64,000 bases of DNA from Dyadobacter sp. CY323 (GCF_021390245.1 NZ_JAJUXH010000009.1:124001-188000), one strand, 5' to 3'. Positions 52,335 to 61,328 are shown, numbered from the stretch's first letter. Notes: generated by a model not told the origin, from the sequence alone. Program-made: numbers and translations.

Positions 52335-52479
52335 GGCATCGACTATTAACTCAAAATGGTTTGGTGGTATCCCAACTGAACAGTAGCTTTGTTTATAACC
52401 CTGATTTGGGGCCCGAGGTTTCTGTGACCGGCTTTATTTTAGTGTTAACAATGATAGTTACTACCCATTTTTTATTCAC

Positions 52480-53736
52480 ATGATTCGCTATAAGCAGTTT
52501 ACGCTGGACAACGGTCTCAAAGTATTTGTCCATGAGGATTTCTCGACACCGATGGCAGCGGTGAACATCTTATATAATGTAGGGTCACGTGATGAAGATG
52601 AAGAACGTACCGGATTTGCACATCTTTTTGAGCACCTAATGTTTGGCGGTTCTCAGAACATTCCGAATTATGATATTCCGGTGCAGAATGTGGGCGGCGA
52701 AAACAATGCATTCACATCGCCCGACATTACAAACTACTACATCACACTTCCCGCGGAAAACGTGGAAACGGCTTTCTGGCTGGAATCCGACCGGATGCTG
52801 AGTCTTTCATTTGACCCTAATGTGCTCGAAGTGCAGCGAAAAGTAGTGATTGAAGAATTTAAACAACGCTACCTTAACCAGCCTTATGGCGATATGTGGC
52901 TCAAACTGAGGCCACTCGCTTACAAGGAACATCCCTATCGCTGGGCTACGATCGGGAAGGATATCGAACACATCGAACGAGCAACCATGCAGGATGTACA
53001 GGATTTCTTTTTCCGGTTTTACAGACCAAACAATGCAATCATGGTCGTGGCGGGAGCTGTAACTTTTGAGAGAGTGCAGGAACTTGCAAGCAAATGGTTT
53101 GGTAACATTCCCGCCGGGCCACCTCACGTTAGAAATGTGCCGCGAGAACCAGCGCAAAAGGAAGCACGACATCTTGAGACTTCCGCAGCCGTCCCATTAG
53201 ATTCCATCATCAAGGTTTTTCACATGCCCGGCAGATATGACGACGGATTTTATGCGGCTGATCTGCTGAGCGATATTCTCGGAAGAGGCAAATCTTCAAG
53301 ACTTTATCAAAAATTATTGAAAGAAAAGGCGCTTTTCAACAGCATTACTGCGAGTATCACATCTTCGCTGGATCCAGGTTTATTAATGGTAAAAGGCAAT
53401 CTCAATCCGGGAATATCACTGGAAGAGGCGGACGAAGCGATAAAAGTTGTTTTGCAGGAAATGGTTGAAAATGGCGCGACCGAGGAAGAAGTTACGAAGG
53501 TGAAAAATCAATCCGAAGCCTCGCTTGCTTTCTCAGAAGTAGAACTGCTGAACCGTGCGATGAACCTGGCTTTCGCGGCTAATGCAGGTAATGTAGATTG
53601 GGCCAACAGCGATGCCGAAATTATCCGAAGCCTTACTCAGCAGGATATTCACGATTCCGCTAAAACCATTCTAAATCCGGCCAATTCATCGACATTATAT
53701 TACAGGGCAGAGGCAAAACAAGAGGTTTTGGCTTAA
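52480..53736 (+). CDS. M16-family metallopeptidase
   Basis: A 418-residue zinc peptidase of the pitrilysin/insulinase family, cytoplasmic by absence of a signal peptide. The inverted zinc motif HLFEH (H-x-x-E-H) is in RTGFAHLFEHLMFGG, and the third ligand Glu lies about 75 residues on, near VVIEEF. The C-terminal half resembles the second M16 domain. A second M16 gene lies nearby on the other strand (54679-55971), so the two may form a heterodimer, though both keep H-x-x-E-H. Its stop is five bases from the stop of the convergent lipoprotein gene. Confidence 0.93.
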   Translation: MIRYKQFTLDNGLKVFVHEDFSTPMAAVNILYNVGSRDEDEERTGFAHLFEHLMFGGSQNIPNYDIPVQNVGGENNAFTSPDITNYYITLPAENVETAFWLESDRMLSLSFDPNVLEVQRKVVIEEFKQRYLNQPYGDMWLKLRPLAYKEHPYRWATIGKDIEHIERATMQDVQDFFFRFYRPNNAIMVVAGAVTFERVQELASKWFGNIPAGPPHVRNVPREPAQKEARHLETSAAVPLDSIIKVFHMPGRYDDGFYAADLLSDILGRGKSSRLYQKLLKEKALFNSITASITSSLDPGLLMVKGNLNPGISLEEADEAIKVVLQEMVENGATEEEVTKVKNQSEASLAFSEVELLNRAMNLAFAANAGNVDWANSDAEIIRSLTQQDIHDSAKTILNPANSSTLYYRAEAKQEVLA

Positions 53737-53741
53737 AAGGG

Positions 53742-54671
53742 TCAGTTGGATTTCAAAGAATCGGGAAGATGTAAATTGACCTCAGGATGCATGGTGTATA
53801 AATTATAGGATGCACCTTCATTTACAAGAATTCCGCTCGACAGATTATTCCCGAGAATCGGGTTCTTCTGGTACTTTTCCCAATGAATCAGATCTTTTGA
53901 AACAGCTACGTTCATGGACCATTCGCGCCAGTCTTTAAATGCCGATGCGTGATAATAGGCATAATAGAGACCGTTGTATTTGATGATCTGGTTCATGGCA
54001 ACCGCAAACTGATCGTATTTTTCAGGTCCTGTCTTTATTACCGGCTCATCCTGAACATTCGTCCAGACTTTCAGGTCCGTAGATGTAGCAACCCATATCG
54101 CCACATCGTTTCTTTCGTAAAATAGATACCAGATACCGTTTTCCTTCCACACTGTCGGCGTTCCATATGGGCCTTTTTCAATTGGGCTGCCGTCTTTGTT
54201 GCGAACATCCAATGCCCCTTGATCGGTCCATTTTACTTTATCCTGAGACGTGAGCAAATGCGCCGTATCTCCCCTGCTTTCCGCGAACATGTAATAGGTG
54301 CTATCCGATTTCAGGACAAACACATCTTCGACCCAAATGGACGTGTGAATCGGTTTGTCGGAATGCCTTTTCCAGCTAATCCCATCATTTGACGTAGCCA
54401 GGCCAAGATATTTGATGTTATTTCCAGTTTTCCTGGTATAGCCTGTATACCACATGTAGTACAGGCTGTCTTCTTTCAAAATAAAACCTCGTTCCCTGAT
54501 TTTTTCATCCCATGTGGTGGAATCGCCCGAACCTGTAAACAATGGATTTGCTTTATAAGGCTTGAAATTCACAAGCTCAGCTGGAAACTCATTCGTTTCT
54601 TCAGATTCTGTTTTCTCGCCGCATGAAACTAAAAAATAAGCCAGAATGCCTATCAGGAGGAGGTTGTTCAT
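53742..54671 (-). CDS. five-bladed beta-propeller (GH43/GH32-like) lipoprotein
   Basis: Start at 54671 gives MNNLLLIGILAYFLVSC, a lipoprotein signal with Cys17, and 309 residues. The body has repeated blades with W, Y and G-rich turns: WDEKIRERGFILKEDSLYYMW, YLGLATSNDGISWKRH, MFAESRGDTAH, IWYLFYERNDVAIWVA and the final WEKYQKNPILG. This resembles glycoside hydrolase families 43, 32 and 130 at fold level. Catalytic acids cannot be assigned confidently. It lies 7 bases behind the M16 gene on the same strand and so is probably translated from its mRNA. Confidence 0.72.
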   Translation of the reverse strand: MNNLLLIGILAYFLVSCGEKTESEETNEFPAELVNFKPYKANPLFTGSGDSTTWDEKIRERGFILKEDSLYYMWYTGYTRKTGNNIKYLGLATSNDGISWKRHSDKPIHTSIWVEDVFVLKSDSTYYMFAESRGDTAHLLTSQDKVKWTDQGALDVRNKDGSPIEKGPYGTPTVWKENGIWYLFYERNDVAIWVATSTDLKVWTNVQDEPVIKTGPEKYDQFAVAMNQIIKYNGLYYAYYHASAFKDWREWSMNVAVSKDLIHWEKYQKNPILGNNLSSGILVNEGASYNLYTMHPEVNLHLPDSLKSN

Positions 54672-54678
54672 TTTCAAA

Positions 54679-55971
54679 TCAATCTTCGGGAAGGAATGTA
54701 AGGTAGCTGAAATTTTGTTCGTTGAACATCTCCTGCGCAATTTCCTGCAGATCCTGCGACTTGATCTGCTCGATTTCGGCAAAAATTTCAGGGAGTGAAT
54801 CCACTCTGCCGGTATCGAGGAGGCTTTTCGCCATCATCAGCATAAAGCTCATGTTACTTTCTTCCGACATTGCCAGCTGGCCCATTAACTGAACTTTGGT
54901 CTGGTGAAGCTGTAAAACAGAAAGTGGAATTTCTCTTACCCGTTTCAGCTCTTTATGAATGAGAGAAATGCTTTTATTGAGTTGCTTTTTCTCCGTTCCA
55001 AAAAAGATCCCCATAAAACCTGTATCCAGATAAGGTGTATAATTTCCTTCAATGGAATACACAAACCCGTATTTTTCACGCAAAGAAAGATTGAACCGCG
55101 AATTCATCCCCGGGCCGCCTAGCAAATTGACCAACATAAAAAACGGTAATCTGCGATCATCCAGCAAAGAATAGGCAGGCTGTCCCATGGCGCATTGAGC
55201 TTGCTGAATGGGACGTTCTTTCTGCTGAGTTACAGGCGAATAAGACTGCGGGGCGATCCTGACTCGTGAAGTTCGCCGATGAGGTACATCTCCCAGGTAT
55301 TTTTCAGCGGTTCTAACCACTTTTGAAAACGGCAGCCGGCTTACCGATGAAACGACAATTCGCTCGGTATCAATATTTTCATTAATAAACTGATGTAACT
55401 CTTCCTTACCGAAAGAACTCACCGTTTCGGCTGTTCCCAAAATGTTGTTGCCTAATGCATGATCGGGAAAGACAGACTGATCAAAATCATCCTGAATAGC
55501 GTCTTCCGGCGAATCCAGGTACATGGACATTTCTTCCAGGATCACATTACGCTCACGCTCGATCTGCTTTTCAGGAAAAACAGAATGGAATGTAATATCG
55601 GCCAGCAAGTCCATTGCTTTATCGAAATGATCGTCAAGTACCGACGCATGAAAGCAAATTTTTTCCTTGGTGGTATATGCATTCAATTCCCCTCCCACAT
55701 TTTCTAACCGATTGATAATGTGGTAGGAACTGCGTTTTTCAGTCCCTTTGAAAGCCATATGTTCCCAAAAGTGCGCAAGCCCCTGTTGGTGAGGCAGTTC
55801 GTCCCGGCTACCGATATCAAGCATAATGCCGCAATGTGCAATTTGAGTATATGGAACTTGCTTATGCGCAATCCTGATCCCGTTCGCGAGCGTGTGTATT
55901 TGATATTCTTCAGTAAGTGTCAGGGAGGTTGTCTCGGGATTTCCCCGTTTGCGAATGTTGTTTCTCTTCAT
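54679..55971 (-). CDS. M16-family metallopeptidase (second gene)
   Basis: The frame is open to 56100, but the ATG at 55971 (MKRNNIRKRGNPETTSLTL) lies outside the divergent glycosyltransferase gene and fits the family start. In 430 residues the zinc motif is in GLAHFWEHMAFKG (H-x-x-E-H), with the third ligand region near ERERNVILEEMSMY; R and Y of the C-terminal domain can be seen in GPGMNSRFNLSLREKYGFVYS. It is an active-type M16 enzyme. The downstream lipoprotein gene is 7 bases away. The similar peptidase at 52480 is on the other strand, and the two probably act in one pathway. Confidence 0.92.
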   Translation of the reverse strand: MKRNNIRKRGNPETTSLTLTEEYQIHTLANGIRIAHKQVPYTQIAHCGIMLDIGSRDELPHQQGLAHFWEHMAFKGTEKRSSYHIINRLENVGGELNAYTTKEKICFHASVLDDHFDKAMDLLADITFHSVFPEKQIERERNVILEEMSMYLDSPEDAIQDDFDQSVFPDHALGNNILGTAETVSSFGKEELHQFINENIDTERIVVSSVSRLPFSKVVRTAEKYLGDVPHRRTSRVRIAPQSYSPVTQQKERPIQQAQCAMGQPAYSLLDDRRLPFFMLVNLLGGPGMNSRFNLSLREKYGFVYSIEGNYTPYLDTGFMGIFFGTEKKQLNKSISLIHKELKRVREIPLSVLQLHQTKVQLMGQLAMSEESNMSFMLMMAKSLLDTGRVDSLPEIFAEIEQIKSQDLQEIAQEMFNEQNFSYLTFLPED

Positions 55972-56062
55972 TCCTTTTAAACACAAAATACCAGCCAATA
56001 AATTTCGGTGGTATCCACAAAAATACGGACTTTTGCCCGCAAACCCTTGTACAAAGTTGCCT

Positions 56063-57184
56063 ATGCGAATCGGATTTGACGCCAAAAGAGCCTTTGCCAA
56101 TAAAACCGGCTTGGGAAATTACAGCCGGTTTGTTTTAAATGCATTAATGACTTTTGAAAAACAACATGAGTATGATGCATACACGCCAAAAGACAACCAA
56201 AATCTCTTTCCTGATTTCCCAAAAAGCTCCATTCATTTTCCTGAAACTTTTCTGGATAAAAAACTGAGTGCATTTTGGCGTTACTCTAACATTACCAACC
56301 AGTTAAGCAAAGATAAGGTCGATATTTTTCACGGGCTCAGCAACGAAGTCCCGCAAGGTCTGTCACTAAAAGGAATTAAGTCTGTTGTTACCATCCATGA
56401 CCTGATTTTCGAGAGATTACCGGAACTTTTTAAACCCGTGGACCGCCGCATTTACCGGCATAAATTTCAATCTGCCTGTAAAAGATCGGATCGTATTGTG
56501 GCTGTAAGTGAACAAACCAAACGCGATCTCGTGGAACTATATCATGTTGATCCCGAACGCATTCATGTGATTTACCAGGATTGCAATCCGGTTTTCAAAC
56601 GAATGACAGATCACGAAGAAAGTACTAAAATCCTCGGGTTGTATGGGATTGAACTACCCTTCATTTTAAGTGTAGGAACGCTGGAAGAACGTAAAAATCA
56701 GCACCGTCTGGTTGAGGCTTTTGCAAATGCGCGGACGTCTGACTTTAAATTGATATTGGTGGGTAAACCGACATCTTATTCACAAAAAATCCGCGAAACG
56801 ATCCGTCATTACGGGCTCGAAAAACAGGTACTAATATTACAAAATGTCCCCACGGACCATTTGCCGGCACTTTATCAGTCAGCAGAGATTTTTGCCTACA
56901 TTTCTATTTATGAAGGTTTTGGTATCCCAATATTGGAAGCATTGCATAGCGGGACACCTGTGCTTTCTGCAAAAGGCTCGTGTTTGGAAGAAGCTGGCGG
57001 GCCCGGCGGACTATATGCGGACCCTTATAAAACAGAAGACATCAGCCATCAATTGGGAAAATTGATAACGGATGTCAATCTTAGAAAATCGTTGGTTTCT
57101 GCCGGGAAACGTCACATTGAGCAGTTTACCGGTAAAAATATCGCAGGACAGTTAATCGACCTTTATCAAAATATGATCAGGTAA
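56063..57184 (+). CDS. GT4-family glycosyltransferase
   Basis: The ATG at 56063 gives MRIGFDAKRAFANKTGLGNY, the family start; the upstream frame lies over the M16 gene and is spurious. In 373 residues the GT-B fold shows the N-terminal GLGNYSR, the C-terminal VGTLEERKNQHRLVEAF, YISIYEGFGIPILEAL (E-x7-E) and GTPVLSAKGSCLEEAGG. It transfers a sugar from a nucleotide donor, probably to surface polysaccharide or a lipid-linked acceptor. The acceptor is unknown. It is convergent with the TPR gene with no gap at all. Confidence 0.92.
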   Translation: MRIGFDAKRAFANKTGLGNYSRFVLNALMTFEKQHEYDAYTPKDNQNLFPDFPKSSIHFPETFLDKKLSAFWRYSNITNQLSKDKVDIFHGLSNEVPQGLSLKGIKSVVTIHDLIFERLPELFKPVDRRIYRHKFQSACKRSDRIVAVSEQTKRDLVELYHVDPERIHVIYQDCNPVFKRMTDHEESTKILGLYGIELPFILSVGTLEERKNQHRLVEAFANARTSDFKLILVGKPTSYSQKIRETIRHYGLEKQVLILQNVPTDHLPALYQSAEIFAYISIYEGFGIPILEALHSGTPVLSAKGSCLEEAGGPGGLYADPYKTEDISHQLGKLITDVNLRKSLVSAGKRHIEQFTGKNIAGQLIDLYQNMIR

Positions 57185-58591
57185 CTACTTTTCTCGGTAT
57201 TGCTCAATGATCCGGAAAAGTGCTTTTTGTTTTTCCAGGTCTGGGAAAAAGTCAAAAAGCTGCACGTGCGCATCATAGTCAAGTGTCAATCCCACTTCCA
57301 GGTTCACTAATGCTTCCCGGTATTCCCCGCCGTGGATTTGATAAACAGTCATTCGATAATACAAGTCGGCTTCTTCCGGCATTTCATCGATCGCAGCCTG
57401 AAGTAAGTCACAGGCTCTCGCATAATTTCCCTGCTCGAACAACACGTGCGACCATTTCAGCCAGATATCCGGGTTGGAAGGTTCGATTTCAGCTGCTTTT
57501 TCGAATGCCTCAAATGCAGAAACGACATTACCAACCTTGAATTCGGTTTCTGCCAGTGCAAGCCAGTAATCCGGGTTCAGCTCGGTGATCTGGATCGCTT
57601 TTCTCAAAAACCCGACGGCTTCATACCACCGGCCGAGCTCGCTGAAACAGATCCCCATTCCATACCAGCCGTCGTCCCACTGGCTATCCAGTTTCACGGT
57701 CTGCCGATAATATTTGATCGCCATTTCGAACTCGCCTAACTTTTCATAGCAAGTCCCCAGGCAGCAACAGGTTTCCGGTTGTTTACCTTCCAACTCGATT
57801 GCTTTCAAATACTGGTCTTTTGCTTCCTGGTAGCGTTCCAGGTTCATATACGAATTGCCGAGCTGGAAAAAAGCAGAGGCGAAATCATCCTTTACCAAGG
57901 TCGCATACTCATAGGCATTCACCGCATCATCATAGCGTTCCAGCTTGCTGAATGCGATTCCCAGATTGTACCAGGCGTGATGCGAAAACGGATCGCGATC
58001 GACAAGCTCATTGTAATAGTCGAGGTGACTTTCCAGCTGCCCAACCAGGTCGAGGCAATGCGCCAGCTCGTACAATGCACTTTCATTATTCAGATTATTG
58101 CGAAGCGACTTTTTGTAGAATTTAATCGCCTCCTCATATTTCCCCCAGTTCTGGTACGTCTGACCGACCTGGAAGTAGATTTCATCGTGATCGTCCACCC
58201 TTTGCAGCAGATTTTCCAACAACTCGATGGCCTCTTCATATTCGCCCATCATATTGGAAATAGCAACCTGCATGAATGAGATTTCAATGTCTCCGGGATG
58301 GAACAACGAGGCGCGTTCCAGTATTTCCTGGGCCAATTCATGCTCCCCGCGATTGGAATGCAACTGAACCATATTCAGCAGCAGATCGAGCGAATACGGG
58401 TAATCCGACAAACCTAACTCACATGCTTTAAAGGCTTTATCCCAATCTCCTCTCTCAATGTAATGAACCGTGACTTTTTCGTAGGTATCCAAATCAAAAA
58501 AGACCGGTTCGCTGGTTTTGAGCATTTTTTCAAACCTGAGCAACGTCTCCTTCATATAATCCTTTCTTTCCCCAAAATTTTTCTCCATCAT
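57185..58591 (-). CDS. cytoplasmic tetratricopeptide-repeat protein
   Basis: The first ATG is at 58591 (the upstream extension would use TTG). A 468-residue protein without a signal peptide, built from about twelve TPR repeats of 34 residues, with units such as KAFKACELGLSDYPYSLDLL, EAIKFYKKSLRNN and LGNSYMNLERYQEAKDQYLK. It is acidic, probably a soluble scaffold for protein-protein contacts. Homologues are widespread in Bacteroidota, but their partners are not known. It lies 72 bases downstream of the epimerase gene and ends flush with the glycosyltransferase stop. Confidence 0.88.
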   Translation of the reverse strand: MMEKNFGERKDYMKETLLRFEKMLKTSEPVFFDLDTYEKVTVHYIERGDWDKAFKACELGLSDYPYSLDLLLNMVQLHSNRGEHELAQEILERASLFHPGDIEISFMQVAISNMMGEYEEAIELLENLLQRVDDHDEIYFQVGQTYQNWGKYEEAIKFYKKSLRNNLNNESALYELAHCLDLVGQLESHLDYYNELVDRDPFSHHAWYNLGIAFSKLERYDDAVNAYEYATLVKDDFASAFFQLGNSYMNLERYQEAKDQYLKAIELEGKQPETCCCLGTCYEKLGEFEMAIKYYRQTVKLDSQWDDGWYGMGICFSELGRWYEAVGFLRKAIQITELNPDYWLALAETEFKVGNVVSAFEAFEKAAEIEPSNPDIWLKWSHVLFEQGNYARACDLLQAAIDEMPEEADLYYRMTVYQIHGGEYREALVNLEVGLTLDYDAHVQLFDFFPDLEKQKALFRIIEQYREK

Positions 58592-58663
58592 ACGGACCGC
58601 CAAGGTTAGAATTGAGGGCTAACGCACCAAATAATAATGAAGAAAGTTATAAAATAATTCGTC

Positions 58664-59668
58664 TTATTTCAAATTCTTGTCAAGCAAACTTTCGCTCACG
58701 CGCGCTACCGTTTTTTCAATCGGCTGAAACTTAAAACCCAACGCATTTGTGATCTTCGCATTACGATAAGTAATTTTTCTGGCCGCCGATTGCGCCGTTT
58801 CTTTTGTTATTAAAGGTTTTGTGCCTAACAAAAATGTCCTGACCGCTTCTATTCGCCAGATCATCCCCGCCAGCCCCGACCCTACCCGGATCGACGGACG
58901 CTTTTTATGCATTGCATCCGCAATTAGGTTAAACAAGTTACGATAGGAAATGCTGCCGGCGTTCAACAGAAACCTTTCACCTGATATTCCCGACTGTGTA
59001 AGCTGAAAAACAATTTCAGCTACATCCTTTACATCCACGTAGTTAGCTATACCTTCCGTATAAAAAGGTTTTTCCCGAAAAACGTACCTGAAAATTTGTG
59101 TGCTGCTTTTTGTCCAGTCACCTTCGCCCAATATCAAGGTCGGATTCACGATGACGGCATTCAATCCCTCCGCAATTCCACGCCACACTTCCAGCTCGGC
59201 AAGATGTTTCGTTTTAGCATATTCGGAATTTTCGGGAGAATCTTCCCAGCGCTGCGACTCGTCCAGTACTATTTCCTGCGCCTGGGCCGTCTTTCGGGAA
59301 TCGGGCCTTCCAATCGCTGCGATACTGCTGACATGACACAGTTTTTTGACCGGATATTTCAGGCAGACGTTAACAAGGTTAGCGGTTCCTTCCACATTTA
59401 CTTTATACATCATTTTACGGTCTTTCGGAATAAAGGAAACCACTGCAGCGGTATGGATGACAAAATCCACGTGTTCTATCGCACTTTCGAGCGAGCTGAT
59501 ATCAGTAATGTCACCAATAACCCATTGAACCTGAGATTCCAACCCCGCCAACAGGCTGCGATCCGCACCTTCGCGGTATAATGCAAACACTTCATCGTTA
59601 TTGGCAAGAAACCTTTTTGCAACTGCACTGCCAACCAGACCAGTAGCCCCCGTGATTAGAACCTTCAT
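58664..59668 (-). CDS. extended SDR: NAD-dependent epimerase/dehydratase or reductase
   Basis: The start at 59668 gives MKVLITGATGLVGSAVAKRF; upstream codons in frame are not conserved. In 334 residues it has the Rossmann motif GATGLVGSAVAK, AVVSFIPK and the Y-x3-K catalytic pair in SEYAKTKHLAE, with a typical substrate domain behind. The family includes dihydroflavonol-4-reductase-like and 3-beta-HSD-like enzymes as well as sugar epimerases; the substrate is not predictable. It is on the minus strand, upstream of the TPR gene, and downstream of the lipoprotein terminator. Confidence 0.88.
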   Translation of the reverse strand: MKVLITGATGLVGSAVAKRFLANNDEVFALYREGADRSLLAGLESQVQWVIGDITDISSLESAIEHVDFVIHTAAVVSFIPKDRKMMYKVNVEGTANLVNVCLKYPVKKLCHVSSIAAIGRPDSRKTAQAQEIVLDESQRWEDSPENSEYAKTKHLAELEVWRGIAEGLNAVIVNPTLILGEGDWTKSSTQIFRYVFREKPFYTEGIANYVDVKDVAEIVFQLTQSGISGERFLLNAGSISYRNLFNLIADAMHKKRPSIRVGSGLAGMIWRIEAVRTFLLGTKPLITKETAQSAARKITYRNAKITNALGFKFQPIEKTVARVSESLLDKNLK

Positions 59669-59721
59669 AAAATCAAAACAAAATGTGGTAGTCAAAGTTC
59701 GTGATTGAAAAGTACATGGAC

Positions 59722-59754
59722 AAAAAAGATCCTTCCCGGAGATGGAAAGGATCT
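59722..59754 (-). terminator. terminator of the small HTH/lipoprotein cassette
   Basis: On the minus strand an imperfect 10-11 bp stem (59754-59744 with 59736-59727, one bulge) is followed by six T. It lies 25 bases past the stop of the lipoprotein gene at 59780. Confidence 0.8.
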
Positions 59755-59779
59755 GTTGTGGATTAGATAGGCTGGTTAT

Positions 59780-60541
59780 CTAGGTTTTCATTTTTATCAC
59801 CTGATTTCTGTAACGTTCCAGCTTTGATATTTTCTTTGAAAAATCTTCCTTTTCCAGCGAAGCGATTGTGAAATCCTCTCTTAAAGTACCCTGACTTTGA
59901 ATCTCACGCTCTTTTAATTTTCGTATTAGATCTGGCAAACGTCGCTGGATGGCTTTAGTCATCCGAAGGCTCACCTCAACTTGCCTCTGCGTTTCAAGCA
60001 CGAGTCCAATATAGGATTTGGAATCCCCCATCTTACTTAACCTATCCAATCCAGCGAGAATAGTGCCAAATCTACCTGTTTCAGAATGGACCAATTCCTT
60101 GACAAAAAACAACAGTTTCTCAGTGTCTTGCGATTGGATAACTTTATAATCCAAGAGCAGCCTATTCGCATACTGACCACGAAAATGTCGTATCATGACC
60201 GTGTCTTCACGATACTTATGCAGAAAGGCTTTGTATTTACTAATTGCCTCATTCTGATCTTGCAAACCGATTCTCGAATTAGCATCAGCAATAACAATGG
60301 GATTGAGCTCTGCAAGTCTGGCCACAGCCTTTTTTTGATACGCAAAATCGAGCTCTGTTGGAATATCAGTATCACTTATCCGATAAGTCGGGAATGTCTC
60401 CTCGTTATCAGCAACTTCTATTTTCTGAAAATGATATTTCTGACCATTGACCAATTTCGGCTTCTCGGATTCTGTTTCTGAACAACTAGTTTTCAACAGG
60501 ACGACCAAAGCCAGGAAAACAGCTTTAATTATGTTTTTCAT
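59780..60541 (-). CDS. lipoprotein of unknown function
   Basis: A 253-residue lipoprotein with lipobox LLKTSC (Cys20). The mature protein is rich in charged residues and helix formers, including ETQRQVEVSLRMTKAIQRRL and LERYRNQVIKMKT at the C-terminus. No enzyme motif is visible, and I do not recognise the family. It starts 16 bases after the frame of the upstream small exported protein and is closed by a terminator, so it looks like the last gene of a compact cassette with a small HTH gene. Confidence 0.7.
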   Translation of the reverse strand: MKNIIKAVFLALVVLLKTSCSETESEKPKLVNGQKYHFQKIEVADNEETFPTYRISDTDIPTELDFAYQKKAVARLAELNPIVIADANSRIGLQDQNEAISKYKAFLHKYREDTVMIRHFRGQYANRLLLDYKVIQSQDTEKLLFFVKELVHSETGRFGTILAGLDRLSKMGDSKSYIGLVLETQRQVEVSLRMTKAIQRRLPDLIRKLKEREIQSQGTLREDFTIASLEKEDFSKKISKLERYRNQVIKMKT

Positions 60542-60557
60542 CAGATGAAGTTTAATG

Positions 60558-60959
60558 TTAGGTGAATTGACAACTCATCGCTTGCTGAGCCTCGGTGATG
60601 GTAATGTAGTAAAATGCTGTAGCTATGCACGACCCATTCAGATAAAAGGATTTCGTAACGAGAGCGGACCCGGATGCAGGCGTGCAACAGTCATTTTCAG
60701 TACTAAAGCTCACCTGCCCGACTACTGCAAACCCATTATCCACAACTGTATCTTGCCCCGTGCAATAAATTGCTTTCGCATAAACTATTATCGTAACAAG
60801 CGGAATCAAAAGAATCGCTAGAAATACTTTGTTGATCTTTTCATAAAATAGTGTTTTGATTAAGATATTTTTCTCGGCTGCGCAGCGAATGCAAACATCC
60901 CCCAAATACCCTTTATCTCCAATAGCAAAAGTTGGACAAAACAGGACAAAATAGGACAA
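60558..60959 (-). CDS. small exported or membrane protein, start uncertain and possibly frameshifted
   Basis: The frame is open for 133 codons, but the real start is unclear. The hydrophobic segment KINKVFLAILLIPLVTIIVYAKA is preceded in another frame by ATGAAAAG at 60844; one extra A would give MKKINKVFLAILL, a normal Bacteroidota signal sequence. As written, that ATG frame stops after eight codons. The in-frame upstream part (MSYFVLFCPT) crosses the four TGTCC repeats and looks artificial; a TTG at codon 19 is another option. The mature part has six cysteines, including CTGQDT, NDCCTPASG and NGSCIA, suggesting disulfides. Function unknown. Confidence 0.5.
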   Translation of the reverse strand: MSYFVLFCPTFAIGDKGYLGDVCIRCAAEKNILIKTLFYEKINKVFLAILLIPLVTIIVYAKAIYCTGQDTVVDNGFAVVGQVSFSTENDCCTPASGSALVTKSFYLNGSCIATAFYYITITEAQQAMSCQFT

Positions 60960-60968
60960 TATTGGACA
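60934..60968. repeat. four TGTCC repeats in 10-bp phase (possible operator)
   Basis: GGACA occurs at 60934, 60944, 60954 and 60964, each exactly 10 bases apart (TGTCC N5 on the minus strand). All copies would face the same side of the helix. They sit between the 52-residue HTH gene and the small exported protein gene. Confidence 0.8.
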
Positions 60969-60973
60969 GGCCG

Positions 60974-61132
60974 TCAGCTACGAAGTAATTCAATAAGCTG
61001 CTGGCAAAGTTTGGGCGGGATCAGACCGGGAGGCAATGTGATTTTTAATGCATCAAGCTTTCTCGAAAGTGTCCGTGCGGAGATCCCAAGTTCCTGCGCC
61101 AGTTGCTGGCGCGACATGTATTTTTCTTTCAT
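60974..61132 (-). CDS. 52-residue helix-turn-helix protein
   Basis: An ORF too short for common cut-offs: ATG at 61132, TGA at 60974-60976. The peptide MKEKYMSRQQLAQELGISAR followed by TLSRKLDALKI is a clear helix-turn-helix of the resolvase/MerR type: QQLAQELGIS is the first two helices and ARTLSRKLDAL the recognition helix. The tail LPPGLIPPKLCQQLIELLRS may dimerise. It is followed within 5 bases by the phased TGTCC repeats and then by the exported protein gene. A small transcription regulator of this cassette is the natural reading; autoregulation is inference. Confidence 0.65.
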   Translation of the reverse strand: MKEKYMSRQQLAQELGISARTLSRKLDALKITLPPGLIPPKLCQQLIELLRS

Positions 61133-61328
61133 TATGGTGAGTGTATAGGTTTACTTTCACAAGTATATAAAATTTAATCGGGCGTAATAGCGTATTTACG
61201 GAAATCACAAAAGTGAAAATCACGCACCCGTAATCTCACAATGAGAGCGATTTTACTACTTTTACAAAGAATACAGATCGGCTTTCCGGTGCTGTTATTG
61301 AACATTCATTATTACTATTTGCCCGATA

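Noticed and set aside
52247-52483. 78-codon ORF overlapping the M16 start by ATGA
   Set aside because: The overlap looked like coupling, but the start would be TTG inside a conserved antisense TPR gene and only the last 40 residues lie in free DNA. A hydrophobic C-terminus alone is not enough.
57779-58279. 166-codon plus-strand ORF opposite the TPR gene
   Set aside because: Antisense of repetitive TPR codons often gives long hydrophobic open frames; no independent support.
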